Of a stretch of DNA of 64,000 bases, positions 36,481 through 48,800 are shown piece by piece. Numbering within the stretch: the stretch's first letter is position 1; each line of letters opens with the position of its first letter. The notes beneath the pieces are model-generated. The model saw only the letters and a program-made list of their open reading frames with translations. It was not told the origin of the DNA and did not search any database. The position numbers and the translations under genes were made by a program. The stretch covers positions 124,001-188,000 of the forward strand of contig NADL03000756.1 in NCBI GenBank assembly GCA_002205965.3. Direction: 5' to 3'. The stretch comes from Kappaphycus alvarezii (lineage: Eukaryota > Rhodophyta > Florideophyceae > Gigartinales > Solieriaceae).

Positions 36481-37470
36481 TATTTCCAATTCAACCACTC
36501 TCTTTGGTGGTAATCGGTTTGATAATTATTCTGTGTATGAGTACGAGTTGTATCTCTCTCGTAGCTGTTACCAGTATTTTATTCTTTAATAAGACCCTCT
36601 CCTCTACCTTTAAGGTTATTATTCTCTCTTTATTCTTCTGTTTCATCATCTAATGATGTATAACATTTAAGTTCTTATAGAAACACAGAACTAACTGTTT
36701 AATAGATAGCAAGTTATTGAGGTGAGAAATATCTATCTGAAGAGCAACTGCGCCCAGAGATATATTCTCATCTCCAAACGGGGGTAAAATACGATTTAAC
36801 TTCCACTAAATGACTGGGTTGAGCTAAGATAGCCATTATTTGCCAGAATTAAATCATCAGTGATCCAATCAATTATGTAGAGAGCGAGACGAAGTTGCTA
36901 TTCCTATTCGTATATTAAGAAAAATTTTCTCCATATCTATAAGTGTACAGTCCCACAGCTCGGCTTTAAAGTATTAATTCTCTCTTTCTACTTCCTTTTT
37001 TCTGCTCAAATCCTTGATATTACCATTTCTACACACCAAGTTTCAGGAAGGATTATACATGAGCAATTATTTTTCTTTGTATCTTCTTTTCCGTTTAATA
37101 TCATTAAGTTTCTTTTTTTCATTGTTCTGTTTATGTTACGGAATCAATACGCACATAAGTCTAACGCCAATATTTTTTTTCTAGAGTTTTCAGCGACTTT
37201 TGATACCATTTTCCACACTAGATTGCTTATACTGGAAAGTTTTCTTGGTTATTTTGGGCTTTTGCTTTGAATTCATAGCCGCGTACCGATTAATTAGGTA
37301 AGCACTTGCACAGATAAAGTAAACTTTTTCTCAACGACCCACGTCATTTTTTACTGTAGATAGTGATACGGATCCTTTTTCCACGAGACGAATTACTATT
37401 CTTCGGATGGGGATTTCTTTTCCGTGTACTTACAATTTGTATTTGTACAGAACTCGAATAAAAAAATTCA
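36480..37470. other. AT-rich stretch, no gene
   Basis: Should hold the gag/protease part of the gypsy element if it were intact, but no zinc knuckle or protease motif is visible on the minus strand. Ends at the Harbinger terminal repeat. Confidence 0.4.
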
Positions 37471-37474
37471 CATT

Positions 37475-37488
37475 AGAGGGATTACGCA
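37475..37488 (+). repeat. Harbinger left terminal inverted repeat
   Basis: AGAGGGATTACGCA, preceded by ATT. Matches the reverse complement of 40,185-40,198 exactly. Confidence 0.9.
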
Positions 37489-37773
37489 AGCTCCGGACTT
37501 TCGTATGACATCCATTTTGCGTGTAACGTCGCACAGGTGTGCAGTGTAAGACGAGATTTGGTTTGCAAGCCATATCATTTTCATATCATTTTTCACTTAC
37601 TGCCCTCTAAGAAAATTGGAAAATACCAGCAATGCATCCTCTCCGACATCTCAAATTAAGGGGTTCTACTCGCGCCAAATGTCAAGTTGTGATTCCCATC
37701 ACACTTTTCTCCCTAACGCGGCAGAGCAGCAGTCTCTTGCCCACCATTTCCATACCGCGAACGTTCCTTTACG

Positions 37774-38644
37774 ATGGCGACTCCCTTAACCCCTGATCCA
37801 TCTTCGCATTCCCCTTCTTGCGCTTCCGATGCACACCCAACAAGCACCCCGGCAACCGTTCTGACAGGTCGAAAGAAGCGATTCGATTTTCCAGCGCTTG
37901 GGACATCCTTTTACTGAAAGCCGTGACGGCGGTGGACGCACACCTTGCTCCTCATGGGGAAACCCAAACGCGTTTTGAGGAAGCTTTGTCCATTTATTTT
38001 TCGGCTCCTCCGGGTGCACTTGAGAATGTCTGCGCTCCGTCTTGGAAGACGTTGAGTGACAGGTTCAAAAAAGTTTCTGACCATCGCGTGGCAGTTAGAA
38101 GCAACGAAGTAGCGTCTGGAATAATCGAAGTGGTGGGAGCGGGAGACGCTGTTGGACGACGTGACTCTGGACGATGGACGAGTGGAGGAGAAGCGTAGGG
38201 CGGAGCGGGACGAGAAGACTGAGCTGGACAAGAGGTTGTTGGCTGCCGGGAGGAAATCAGAGCAAAGGCGGTTGGTCGTGACAAGAAAAAAAGTGAAGAA
38301 GAGGAAGAAGATACGCCTCGAAAGGGAACCAAGAGGCGTGCGTTGGTCGTGAGTCTGATGATGACGAAGAAGACTCATCAGCGAGCATATTTGGCCCGTG
38401 CGATATGGATTGAAACGCCTCAAGCGGAAGGAGACCGGTTTGCGTTCGAGAGGCACAAAGACAAGAGAGAGGCAGCGCGCCAAAAACATGTTCAAGAACA
38501 AGAAGCGCACCGTATATCGCTTGAAGAACGTCGCGTTAACCTTGAAGCTGAGGCAGCCATAGATCGTGAGAGAGACTCCAAACTGTTGCTGAACGTAAGG
38601 AAATGATAGCTGTGCTCGCTGCCCTTGTTACGAAGCTCCAGTGA
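37774..38644 (+). CDS. Harbinger Myb/SANT-like DNA-binding protein
   Basis: The first ATG gives MATPLTPDPSSHSPS, running to GRKKRFDF near 37,890. The frame then shifts, and restoring one T in the T4 run joins it to SSAWDILLLKAVTAVDAHLA, the Myb/SANT-like domain (to about 38,110, including WKTLSDRFKKVSDHR). A long charged coiled coil follows in shifted frames (VEEKRRAERDEKTELDKRLL; EERRVNLEAEAAIDRERDSK) and ends EMIAVLAALVTKLQ at the TGA at 38,642-38,644. This architecture matches the second protein of PIF/Harbinger transposons, which helps bring the transposase to DNA and into the nucleus. Length would be about 290 residues. The frameshift in a T run looks more like a sequencing error than mutation. 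Confidence 0.75.
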
Positions 38645-38837
38645 GTAAAGTCTGAATTATTCTGCGAAGACAGCTCTTTCGTTCATTCATGTCTCGCGCA
38701 GCCCGCTCGCCGCGTTGCCCCGGCTTGGTCATCGAACTCCCGGAAGTGCCTTGCAACTTCTTAAAGCTTGCCGCGCGCTCCCTCCCGCCCCCTCCCCGCG
38801 TTTTCTTTGCTGCTTTGCGCGCCCCTCGACCGAGCGG

Positions 38838-38860
38838 AGCCCGCGCTCCGCGCGCGGGCT
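38838..38860. other. GC-rich hairpin between convergent Harbinger genes
   Basis: A 9-bp perfect stem (AGCCCGCGC with GCGCGGGCT) and a 5-nt loop, within a GC-rich patch (about 38,690-38,880) between the two convergent ORFs. It could help end both transcripts; this is inference. A similar GC-rich hairpin patch lies beside the NAM/Myb-like ORF at 6.2 kb. Confidence 0.55.
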
Positions 38861-38944
38861 TTCGTGCTCCTCACGTGCCATACTATTACTGTTACTGTTC
38901 CTGTAGGTACTCAGATAGGGAAGGCGGAGGGCAGTTGAAGTAGG

Positions 38945-40154
38945 ATACTACTTGTTCGCCATGCATTATGCTCGTCTTGAGGTTCCAAAGTAACGCGGAA
39001 GACTTGTAGAGGAGAGCCGATGGTGCTTGCAGAACCTTAAAGTGTCTTGAAGTCCTGAGAACACCACATCTGCTTGAGATCTTTGTACTTCCACTCTTTT
39101 GCATCGCGAACAGCACTCACCGCAGTATTGTATGCTTGTTGGTCTACCGTTGCCCCGATGTGTGGGATGGATACCTATAGCCAAGGGCGCAGAGCGTACG
39201 CTGCACGTCCATACAGAAAGTATTGCCTTCAGTTGATAAGGATGGTGTTATGTAGAGCGGTGTTCACTTGATTGTCTCGATACAGAGTCATATCATGACG
39301 CCTTCCTACTTCGTGACCATACAAACGAAATATAGGTCCATCTGGAGTCGTGATGGTCTGATGGACAAGACAATGACACCTTTTATGTCCGGAGTAACAA
39401 CTCCGTTGGTTGGCGCCGGTGCCACCTGGTCGGCTCATCTGAATTTGGGTACAGTCGATGAAGTTAACGCAGCTATCCAGAGGGGCTCCCTTCTCTTCTA
39501 TTGCTTGTGAATACATAGCTGCTCGAGAAACCATAAGAACCTCACGAAAAAGGTCTAAAAGGTCCTTCTTAGAGCTCACAAAGCCCTTCAAGACTTATCA
39601 AAAACTTCTGAAAGGGCCGAACAACGCATTCCAAACATGTATTCCATGTCGTCCTATCGAATCGGGAAGGAAAGCCTCTTAAGCATGATGGACGTATCTG
39701 TAAAAGGGTCGCATTTGTAACCATTTCTTTCCGTTCTACCAGCAATCCAGTTCGTTGGCAAACACACTCGATATATTTCATGCTTGCGGAAGCGGAACAA
39801 ACGTAGACACTCTTGCTCGTCCAAACAATTCACGTTGAAGGTAACACTAGATAAGTGTCTTGATCTTATTCTATTTCGCTTCGTGTTCATACGTGCCTTA
39901 TAGTAGCGCTTCCCGGCGCGCAGCAAAAGAATATCGGACGCGTCGAGAAGGACGCAGGGACGCATCAAGCGTTTTCGTCGCTTTTGGCGCCGTTTAGCCT
40001 TCCCGATTGCGTAGTGCTTCTGCTTCATCGAGAGTATGTGAGTAGGAGGAGGTGGCTCCTTCTCATGAATTGTGGGTGAGCTCGTGTGCGTAAGTTTCCG
40101 TGGAAACGGAATTTCATTTACGTTTTCGTCCACACGTGTACATTTGTGAGTCAT
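38945..40154 (-). CDS. PIF/Harbinger transposase (DDE_Tnp_4), frame-broken
   Basis: The minus strand encodes, in order, a basic N-terminus (KAKRRQKRRKRL); LDEQECLRLFRFRKHEIYRV; NGYKCDPFTDTSIMLKRLSF; then DDMEYMFGMRCSALSEVF after an in-frame TAG (about 39,650). The catalytic core follows with NFIDCTQIQMSRPGG (first D, about 39,460), YSGHKRCHCLVHQTITTPDG, and GRRHDMTLYRDN (second D, about 39,290). AVRDAKEWKYKDLK (about 39,085) supplies the catalytic Glu, and the C-terminal block ALLYKSSALLWNLKTSIMHG ends near 38,945. All three acidic catalytic residues and the family-specific blocks are visible. The reading frame is broken by one stop and several frame changes. Length (about 400 residues) is normal for the family. 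The element may be recently active if the breaks are sequencing errors. Confidence 0.8.
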
Positions 40155-40184
40155 GAATTGATCTCATGTGAAAAAAATTTGTAA

Positions 40185-40198
40185 TGCGTAATCCCTCT
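40185..40198 (-). repeat. Harbinger right terminal inverted repeat
   Basis: TGCGTAATCCCTCT, the exact reverse complement of the left end, followed by ATT. Confidence 0.9.
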
Positions 40199-40201
40199 AT
40201 T

Positions 40202-41865
40202 GGTTTGCATTCTCATAGTTCCTAATCCAATCATAAAAATATCGGAAAGATCCGCGACTTGCATCATTTCATTGTGACTATCAGCCTGAGGTCGTTCAGT
40301 TCCCATTCGAGAACCTTTTCTGAGGCCTTTACTCTAACGGAATGGCTGCTCGTTGATCTACATAGTTATAATCTGCAGTAAAATTTTGAAAAACTCCTTA
40401 TTATAAAACTTGAATTTATTTGGAATCCCTACTTGTCCAAGTTCACTGAGAAAAATTTTCGTGCATTTGATTTCAGAGTAGCAGGTTCAAATTATTAACT
40501 TTTTCAATAATCAATGAAAATTTCTAAAGCAGTATTATTGAGTTTCATTAGCTTCCACCATTGGAATACATCCCATTCATGTAGCTTACAGCATATCTGA
40601 TTCCATCTATCTCAGACAGAAGTATCTTCTGGCTAGAAAAAGTATTTTCCTAACCCCGCAACCAGCTGCGCGAGTTACTTCCATAAAACGTATCACGTTT
40701 TCTTTATTTTAGTAATGGATGGGGATTTGTACCCTGCTTTTTCATCTGGTGTAAATGTACTTTTCGTTGCGCAACTTGACTCTGCAACTGTTCAGTTTGT
40801 TGCGCTTGTTTCTGTAACTGCTAAAACTTTAATTGCATTTTTTGGAGCTGTTGATCAATTTCAACTACAATGATTAGAAACGCAAATTTTGAACGAAAAT
40901 TCAATTCAATCAATTCTTTTTGGTGTTTCTTCAATTTGTTTGCTTGTTTTGTTTTGTTGCTTTTTTTTCTAATTTTAGTCAATTCAAATAGGTGTCTTCG
41001 ACATACTTAAGGCTTCCAAAAGAGTACCTCCTGTGCTTCTTTGCACCTCTTATAGGTTTACACTTATTCTTCTAATGAATAATTTTGAGGCCGAGGAACA
41101 AGTGACCAATCAAACGCTTACCCTTGAATGTTTTCAGGTACTGAATATAGTTAGTGGTATAATTGTTTCATTTCCAGAAAACAGGCTACCCTTTCTCGAT
41201 GTTTGATGGAATGTATATTGGCCTCAAACTGCAATTCGTCTCTATTTGCTACTTCGCACAGATCATAACTGACATGCAGTAGTCTTCGGTAAGATTACAC
41301 TAAGTTTTCCAATGCTTTTGGAATCCAAAGTCCCTAACCAGACCTGATTAATGTTCCTTGGAAGTGTTATGTTCCAACTAAGTCTGATTAAAACGTTTGT
41401 AGATTCGAGAAGTGATGAAAAAGTTATTTGCAGGATAGTTAAGGTTAGATGGGTTAGCTCGGGACACTTCTGGAAGTATAATGTTCAATAACTTTTTGAG
41501 AAGTAGTTTGTCACTGAAGACGCGAAGGAATATGGGATTAAGTAAACCCCCACCGATGGTTACGATATACTCCCTACGAAATCTAATTGAATTCCTGAAA
41601 GTAGAGCGAGGCGTGATCTTAGATGTTTTCCGCACCGGGGCGATGTAGTCACCCTTACTTTCCCGCCTGTAGTTTCGCTGGATAGTTTTATTGGTTCCCC
41701 CACTTCCACCGATTCAACCTTCTCGATTCACCCTTTTCCAATATCTCGCTGTCGGTAGCTTTAGTCTGCTCGGATCTTCCTCCTCTCTGTACTCGGCGAC
41801 TTCAGCTCTTTGACAGTAGATTTATTTACGACTAGATTTTAATGTAATTGGCGCTCATAATGTAC
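40202..41865. other. AT-rich stretch, no gene
   Basis: No recognisable coding sequence; the longest open segment is a minus-strand chance-like frame at 41,378-41,635. Runs up to the second copy of the 1.1-kb repeat. Confidence 0.4.
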
Positions 41866-41867
41866 TA

Positions 41868-42850
41868 TACTGCCACCGGCAAAGCTGATTTTGGTGATCT
41901 TTTTCTGATTCAATTTTTTGTACAGGGCATCGCACTGCTACCAGCAGTTACTGTACTGTACAGTAAGGGTAAATTTTTATTGTCGACTACAATAAGTCTT
42001 CTGTACAGTATACTCACCCGAAAGAGCCTGAGGGAGTGCAGTCCGGACCAATCGGCCCTAAACTTGGACCTGATATTTTCGCAGGCGCAAGCCACTTATT
42101 AGGCCAAGTTTCGACTAGCTCATCTTTAACTTGGATATTTATTTCTTGGCTGACATTGACTTTACTTACCGCACCACAGTCTGTCGTCCTGACTTAGCTA
42201 CCTAGCAATATTTATACCCACCTGGCCACTAGGGCCCCAGATTAAACAGATACCCCGGTGTTGGCTCTAAACTTGACTCCCAACTTCCGCCTTTGCAGAA
42301 ACCTTGCTAACAACAACTTTGGCTATAGCCATGTGCATCCGCCTGGGTTCCCCTTCCCCCCCTCTCTATCCAATATTATACTACCCCTTTTGTTGTTTTT
42401 TTGTGATATTTACTCATAATTGGCGCCCCGGACTGCAGCGTCTATGTAAAAACAGGAACTTCAAGGTTGTCGTTGGTGACAACATCATTATCTCCAAAGA
42501 AGATATTCAGCACTGCTGACCCACTACTACATCTTCTTAGTCCAATATTGCACCCCTGGTGTCTATGGTTCTTTGGAATCGATTCTTATCAAGATTATAG
42601 CATTCCACGGGTTACAACCCGGAGGACAAGTATACCGTTCAGCCGTCCAAGGAATCACCCCCGCCCTACCCCTACCAATTCTCCTCGCCGTCGGCGAGCT
42701 GTGCTACTGCATCGCAGAGTGCTTAAAGAGAAAGAGGAACAGCGAACACCCTGTGAGTCGTGGTGTGTGTGAGTTGGTTTTCTCGTAGTCAGACGGGATT
42801 TCGTTCTTAGACGAGAGCAACTGCGTACCCCGCATTGAACTAAAACTTGT
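41868..42850 (+). repeat. 1.1-kb dispersed repeat, copy 2 (LTR-retrotransposon leader-like)
   Basis: Second copy of the repeat at 12.4-13.5 kb. Shared landmarks in order are GATTTTGGTGATCTTTTTCTG (about 41,885), ACTGTACTGTACAGTA (about 41,949), CCTGATATTTTCGCAGG (about 42,068), CTGGCCACTAGGGCCCCAGA (about 42,221), TTGGCGCCCCGGACT (about 42,420), and the open stretch LLAVGELCYCIAECLKRKRN (about 42,682-42,741). TTGGCGCCCC is conserved between copies and could be a primer-binding site. The two copies differ by many substitutions and an insertion, so they are old. Confidence 0.65.
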
Positions 42851-42859
42851 GCCCTTTAT

Positions 42860-45800
42860 AAAGCACAGTCACCGCGCATTGCACTATACAGATAGCGCCC
42901 TAAACTGGGTCCTATGATCTAGACTTCCTTAAAGGCATTTTTGTTCACTTTGAACAAGAAAAGTTTGGAAAACAATTGAATCAGAATTTCAAGTCAGCAA
43001 TATTTTTGGTTCAGGTGTAGGTGAGTTTTTAATAGGCAATGCGACCAGTTGCAGTGTACTGGGCACTGATGTAACACTATTTACCCTGAGGTAAAACTGA
43101 TCGAAAACTCGAAAAAAAATTACAATGAAAGCTTAATGCCGCTCACAGTTGCAAAGATCACTGTATCAAGCAGTATCATTGTTTGTAGCTACTCTAATGA
43201 GTACCTTAGATGGTTCTACATGACGCATCTAATTCTTCGTTATGTGTGCCTGCGTCCTCGGAGCCGCTCGCCCTAAGCAGGAGATGGCTTCTTAAAATGA
43301 CGTTATACGGAGGGCAGCTAGAACTAGACCCGTACGTCTAGAAATATCTGTTTGTAGGTACAGCTCTATACTGTACTCACACAGTGTGCTGTGGAAGTTC
43401 CAGTATGATTTTTACTTGCAACCGAGCACCTAAACTAGCTATGGTGTACCCCTGGGTATACTTAGCACAGTGCTTATTTAGTGGCGAAGCTCTGGGTATT
43501 CTTTCCGTCAGTGGTAATGTGTGGTTATGTATTCCGTTGTTGGGAGTACCACCGACCGTTTTTATAGATGTTCTAACCCCAATAGCCTGGTAAGCCTAAC
43601 AAATCCTGACCTCGACAATATAATTCACATAACTGCAATTCAGCTGTAATGCAGCGGGATGAACAGAAATAATCGGTGCATTCCACAAATACGGTGGAAA
43701 CGATTTCAGGCTAACATCAGCGAAACAATTACATCATCACTCCAAGTCAGCACGGAGACATCAACTATAGTGATGGCTTAATGCTAACAGGTATAAACTG
43801 GGCACGCCACTGGTTATAGAAAAGAGTACCCCAAGCTCATTACTGTCCCTAGCCTTCGCCGCGACTCACTCATCCCGTTACCTTGAACGAAACGAAAATA
43901 GGGACAGTGGCCCAAAATGCGAATATTTGGCAGCCACACACTCTTTTTGAATGAAAAAATATAATCATCAAGCCTTATCAAAAACCATGAAAAACGAATG
44001 AAATAATTATTTCGTAAGAGTGGGCTTTGACAAAGTCAGTTCAGTGCGCTTTCCTGTAATTGTGATAACGCAAATTAGACCAAACTATGCAAGAGATTTT
44101 TTGATTTGGCAAATATTTCGCCCGCATGAATGAGAGGTTTAATCCTTCGAGCTCGTATTAAGAAAAAAAACGGAACCATGGCTTGTACAATTATCGCGAG
44201 TCGGATTTGGGGCAAAGCGAGCAGAAAACTATATTGAAAGGATAAAAATGCTTTAATCCTTCTTTCCAGGTCTAAACGAGCAGAAAAATCTAAACTACTC
44301 GCAGGGAATATCATGAGGGAGGCACAAATCCTCATGGTAGAGGCGTTGTGATACACAGAAAGTTGGCTAAGAATCAGCGCACTGAAATTATCCATTGAAA
44401 GTTTTGCATTCATGATCACCGTTGATGATGGTGAAAGTCTTAAGAGGCTTCATTTTTACTAAGAGAGACATAGTTTTCGCCGCTTAATTAAGGCATTGGC
44501 TCATGAAAAATTGACCGTGAGAAGAACATAATAAATTCAATGCTATTTCATCGCTTTATATATTGTGCCGCAGACATGAAGTGATATGCATATAGTGAGA
44601 TTTGGAAGCTGAGTCTGGATTAATGGCGCCAGTTCCAAATAAAATATTCTATGAGGCATTGGAATACGTGCAGTTGATGCTTGGAAACTTTTTACATGTT
44701 ATCGGGGAGAATTCACTCGTAGCAAAACAGAAGAGGTCTCCGATGCATTTGAAAGTACTAGTGACTATCTCCACAGCTGTGTCGGTTTCATTGTTGGAAC
44801 CAGCAATTAAATTTATCACTCCAAACGGAGCGCACAGCATGATACGTAAGGTGGCCATAAGCCAAGAAAATGACTCAAGTCTCAGGATATAAGCACACAG
44901 AATTGACTTATGTTTCATTTTTTCGGGCCAGTAGAAGAAAGGAGCTATGGCGTAACGGTGTATTTACACTCAAAAATAGACAAGAAGCTTGATAGCAGTC
45001 AAGATTGGCGAAAAGAGTCTTATCTGTATGGAGACAGAGTATATGTAGGGGTCCCCCATCCGCAGAATGGATTTTCTGGAGCATTTAGCAGTTAAGACTG
45101 GAAAAATTCATGAAGCGCATATCTCCTTGCAGAATTTCGATAGACTGGGGATTCAAGAATATCAAGGAATGTTTCATTCATGTTAATGCGCGTAAAATAA
45201 GCGTAAGTAGAACTCCAACCGAGTAGTGAGGATTTTTTCGCTACAATTTGGAGCTTCAGGGTTGTCCGTATGGAAGCCAGAGTGCAAAGATTTTATTAAG
45301 TGTCGAGCCTCGACGAGTGAGAATTACGCATATTTGATTTCCTCGAATTAAGAAAAAAAATGCTTGTTTTGTATATTTTTAAGACCGACAGCTTCCATGT
45401 CGAACTGCCACTGGGAGATCCGAACCTACCCCACAAAGCATACTTTCATCTGCAGTCTCCACGTAGCCAAAACTACTGCCCTGTCCTCAAGCTGTCCACC
45501 AGATTTACACACTGTTTCCAAAGCGCCCTCGGACTCTCCAGCTTCGTCATTCAGACCTACCGCCCGGCGTGCTCACCAAAATCACCTCGAACAACTTCCC
45601 TTTTCCAGACCTCAGTGTGTGAGTCGCAGTACCTCACGCGGAACGTTTACAAGAAAAGCAAAATTTTAGTGCGTTATTACTCGATCCACGACATCCACCA
45701 GTGAATATAGAGGATTTCGTTTTAGATTCGACGCTCACAGTCCGGAAAAATTTTGTGAAAGGTGTAGAGAAGTATGAAGCTGTAAAGAGGACAGGAAAAG

Positions 45801-48800
45801 AGGTAGCGATGGCGCATTGTGGGTGCCGCAGTAACACTGCAATAAATTAGGGGATGGCGCAGGGGCGTGATAGGTTAAGGGTTCGGGTGCATATATGGGA
45901 AGAAAATATGTTGTAGAGTCGGACCTTGGAGGTGGAGAGGGTGAGGTTGAAACCGGGTTGGAGGTGTCTGAGTGTGAACTTTACTTTCAATAGGTCAATG
46001 AAGGCGGCGAGAGAGTATTTGAAGGTGGATGAGTTGTAGAATGAAACAGAGAGGGATTAGAACTGGCTTGTGATGTATAAGGGCTTAGTGTTGGTGAAGC
46101 TAAGAGAAAGAAGCTTGTTTTGTGTTGTGATAACTTTATTGTATTGATACGATCTCTTTCCTGGAACCCTTATACAGTTCACGAACATGCCAGTTTAGCA
46201 GCGTGCACTTGCAGGCATTCTGAACAAACTTTGTTGAATCAGCCCCAAGAGTCTGCTTTCTGCGTAAATGAGATTGAAACCACATATAGATCCCAATAAT
46301 ACACAAAGAAATAATCGAATACGCGACCGCATATGCATACAACAACATGCAACATTATGTAAACGCATAAACGTGTAGCCCGCTTTAATTGATTACGTGA
46401 TACTGATCAATTGTCTCATGACTTAACTAACAATTCATTGTCTCACGTAACTTGAATACTTGTCTAAATACAATAGCCCTAAACAACTTGAGTCTTCCAC
46501 GCCGGACAGCAATGTTACCTCAATACTTAGGACGTGAAGTGTGGAAGGGAAATTGGTACGGGCTGCAGCAGAGGCAGATTAGGTTGGAGGGAGGGAGGTG
46601 AGGTTGTGGAAAAGAGATGAGTGGGAGAAAAATATGTGTGTGGAGACAGGGACGGCGTTCAGGGGATGGTGAGACGGTAAAGGTGGAGGATTGGCGAGGT
46701 CAATCAGGTGGAAACGGACGACTAAGGTGTTTTTAGTTAGGAAAATGGCGAAGGGCGGTCAGTGCCGGAGAAAGATAAGAAAGAGGTACCGTAGAAGTAG
46801 CGGGAGGGGTGAATAAACGAATAGTAGCGAAAGGCCGGGATAGGACCGCGAGAATTGCGGCATGGTGTGATCCTCGGGCTGTGGATTGCAGGAGCCTTGA
46901 TGATGGCAGTACCTTGGCATGCTGCTCACACGGTAGAATTTAAAGACACTACCCCCCTCTTCACTCCAACCGTTTCTTGCTCTGAAGCTCTAGAATAAGT
47001 TCTAGCATGCTTCAGCTCTATCTACAGATGCGGCTCATTTGCCGCCTTCTCTGCTCTTTTAGACTCAGCCTAAGGCCTGCACTCTTCTAGATCCACTGGC
47101 TGCTTCCTGATAATTTTAAGGTCCTCTACAGCATATTTATTTGTTTCAATACGCTTTTGTTCCAATTATTGGCGCATATTCTCAGACTTCATGAGGTTTT
47201 CTACATGTTCTGACGATCCTTAATATTTACGAGCTGACATAGCCATTCGTTGCTCTTCGGCCCTTTCCACAGCAGCGATTTATTTCTCTGCGTTGTGCTG
47301 CATTTCTGAAATAGAACTCTTCTTCTTTTTCCGCCTTGGTGACAAATTTTCATCATTCAATCTGACCTCTAAGAGACGGCGAAAGCTAATGCGATACAGT
47401 TACAAGCCCTGGAAATTCTGTTCTGCACTTATAAGGTCATCTTATTTTTATTTCGCTTCTGTTCTCGAAACATTCGTCTCCGTTTTGAATTCATGAATTA
47501 TTTTGACCTATTTCTGGCTTAACTACTCGACCTTAAAGTACTCTTACACCCCTCCACATGGTTTTACCCTTTCTTTGTATTCACACTTGAACTTTTCTAT
47601 CAATAATTTAAAACGGTCTTAGCAGTGTTTTCTATCTGTTTGCTAAAAAATTGGCTCTGCTAATTCGCTGCGCTACTTCCGTGAATCCTAACAAGGAAAT
47701 TCCGTGTTTGGGACCATGTGCATTTGCAGCCTAAAACTCCTTGAGAAGAGCGATTTAGAGGACGCCTATAAATTTGAGACGGAGTATGGGGTTAAAATAC
47801 TAGTTGGAAGTTCCTGACTATTTGGACCAGCGATTGCTTCAGTGTTTTTCTCATCTCCTATCCATTACGCACAGGACAGCTCTTGACCTTGAGTTGTTGG
47901 ATTTTCAGTAAGGAAATGAAAAGGAAGTATGGTGTTCAATGCAAACAAGGAATGGAAGGGGATTTCGTGTGGAAGGTGAAAGGGTGTTACCGGAAATTTA
48001 CATCGAATATTTAAATGTTTATTTTTAGACACTTATTTCAAGAACACCACCCTCGCTAATTGGTTTCAGAATCGTTTTTAAATGGCCCGGAATGTAAAGA
48101 ATATGTTTTGGCGCCAACTGAGAAACGGTCCTGACTTGAGGAAACGTCTTAAAAAATGCAAAAAGATTCAAATTGAGAAAATGAAAAGTAATCAGCGCTA
48201 TATCTATCTCTGCCCCAGAGGAACTAAAAGTATCTATTATGATATACTCATAACTCCAGCTTGGCTTATATTATATGCTCATTATTGCCCATTATTTTAA
48301 CTTCTGGTCTTTCTTTACCAACCATCGGCGGCTGAGAATGCGATTATCTAAGATATTTAAGAGAAATAATCTCTTCCGCAGCTCAAATTTCAATTTTCCA
48401 TATTTCTATTAATAAATTGTGTACGGTAGTCAATTATATATAAAAGCCTAAATTCCATACAAAAACTAATTAAAGAGTCATCAAGAGGCTAGAAAGCCTC
48501 CTAAATACTGAATTATTGACGTAATTTAGCTGTTCAGGAGTGAAATATCTGCATTGCACTTAATTAATTTCATTATTACGCTTTTCAAACTTATTAAAAA
48601 AGCAAAATATTATGATGCTACAGAGGTAAACAAGTATATTTTATCCGAATCAAATAAAAAATATGTGAGGGGACCTCTTGTGCAAAGTCAATGGTTTTTG
48701 TGTCCTTTTAGGAACCCTGGAGAGCTCTTCAAATATTTATTAGCTTTCGGGTATTCTGTAACTACATTTTTCATTTAATAATTCGTTTATTTGGTACAAA

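Larger units (their letters stand above)
37475..40198. mobile_element. PIF/Harbinger DNA transposon with intact terminal inverted repeats
   Basis: The element is bounded by a 14-bp perfect terminal inverted repeat, AGAGGGATTACGCA at 37,475-37,488 and its reverse complement at 40,185-40,198. It is flanked by ATT direct repeats (37,472-37,474 and 40,199-40,201), consistent with a 3-bp target duplication. Inside are the two genes expected of an autonomous Harbinger element, arranged convergently: a Myb-like protein on the left (+) and a DDE transposase on the right (-), with a GC-rich hairpin between them. The 2,724-bp length is reasonable for an autonomous element. Many PIF/Harbinger elements duplicate TWA, so ATT is slightly unusual. 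Confidence 0.85.
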
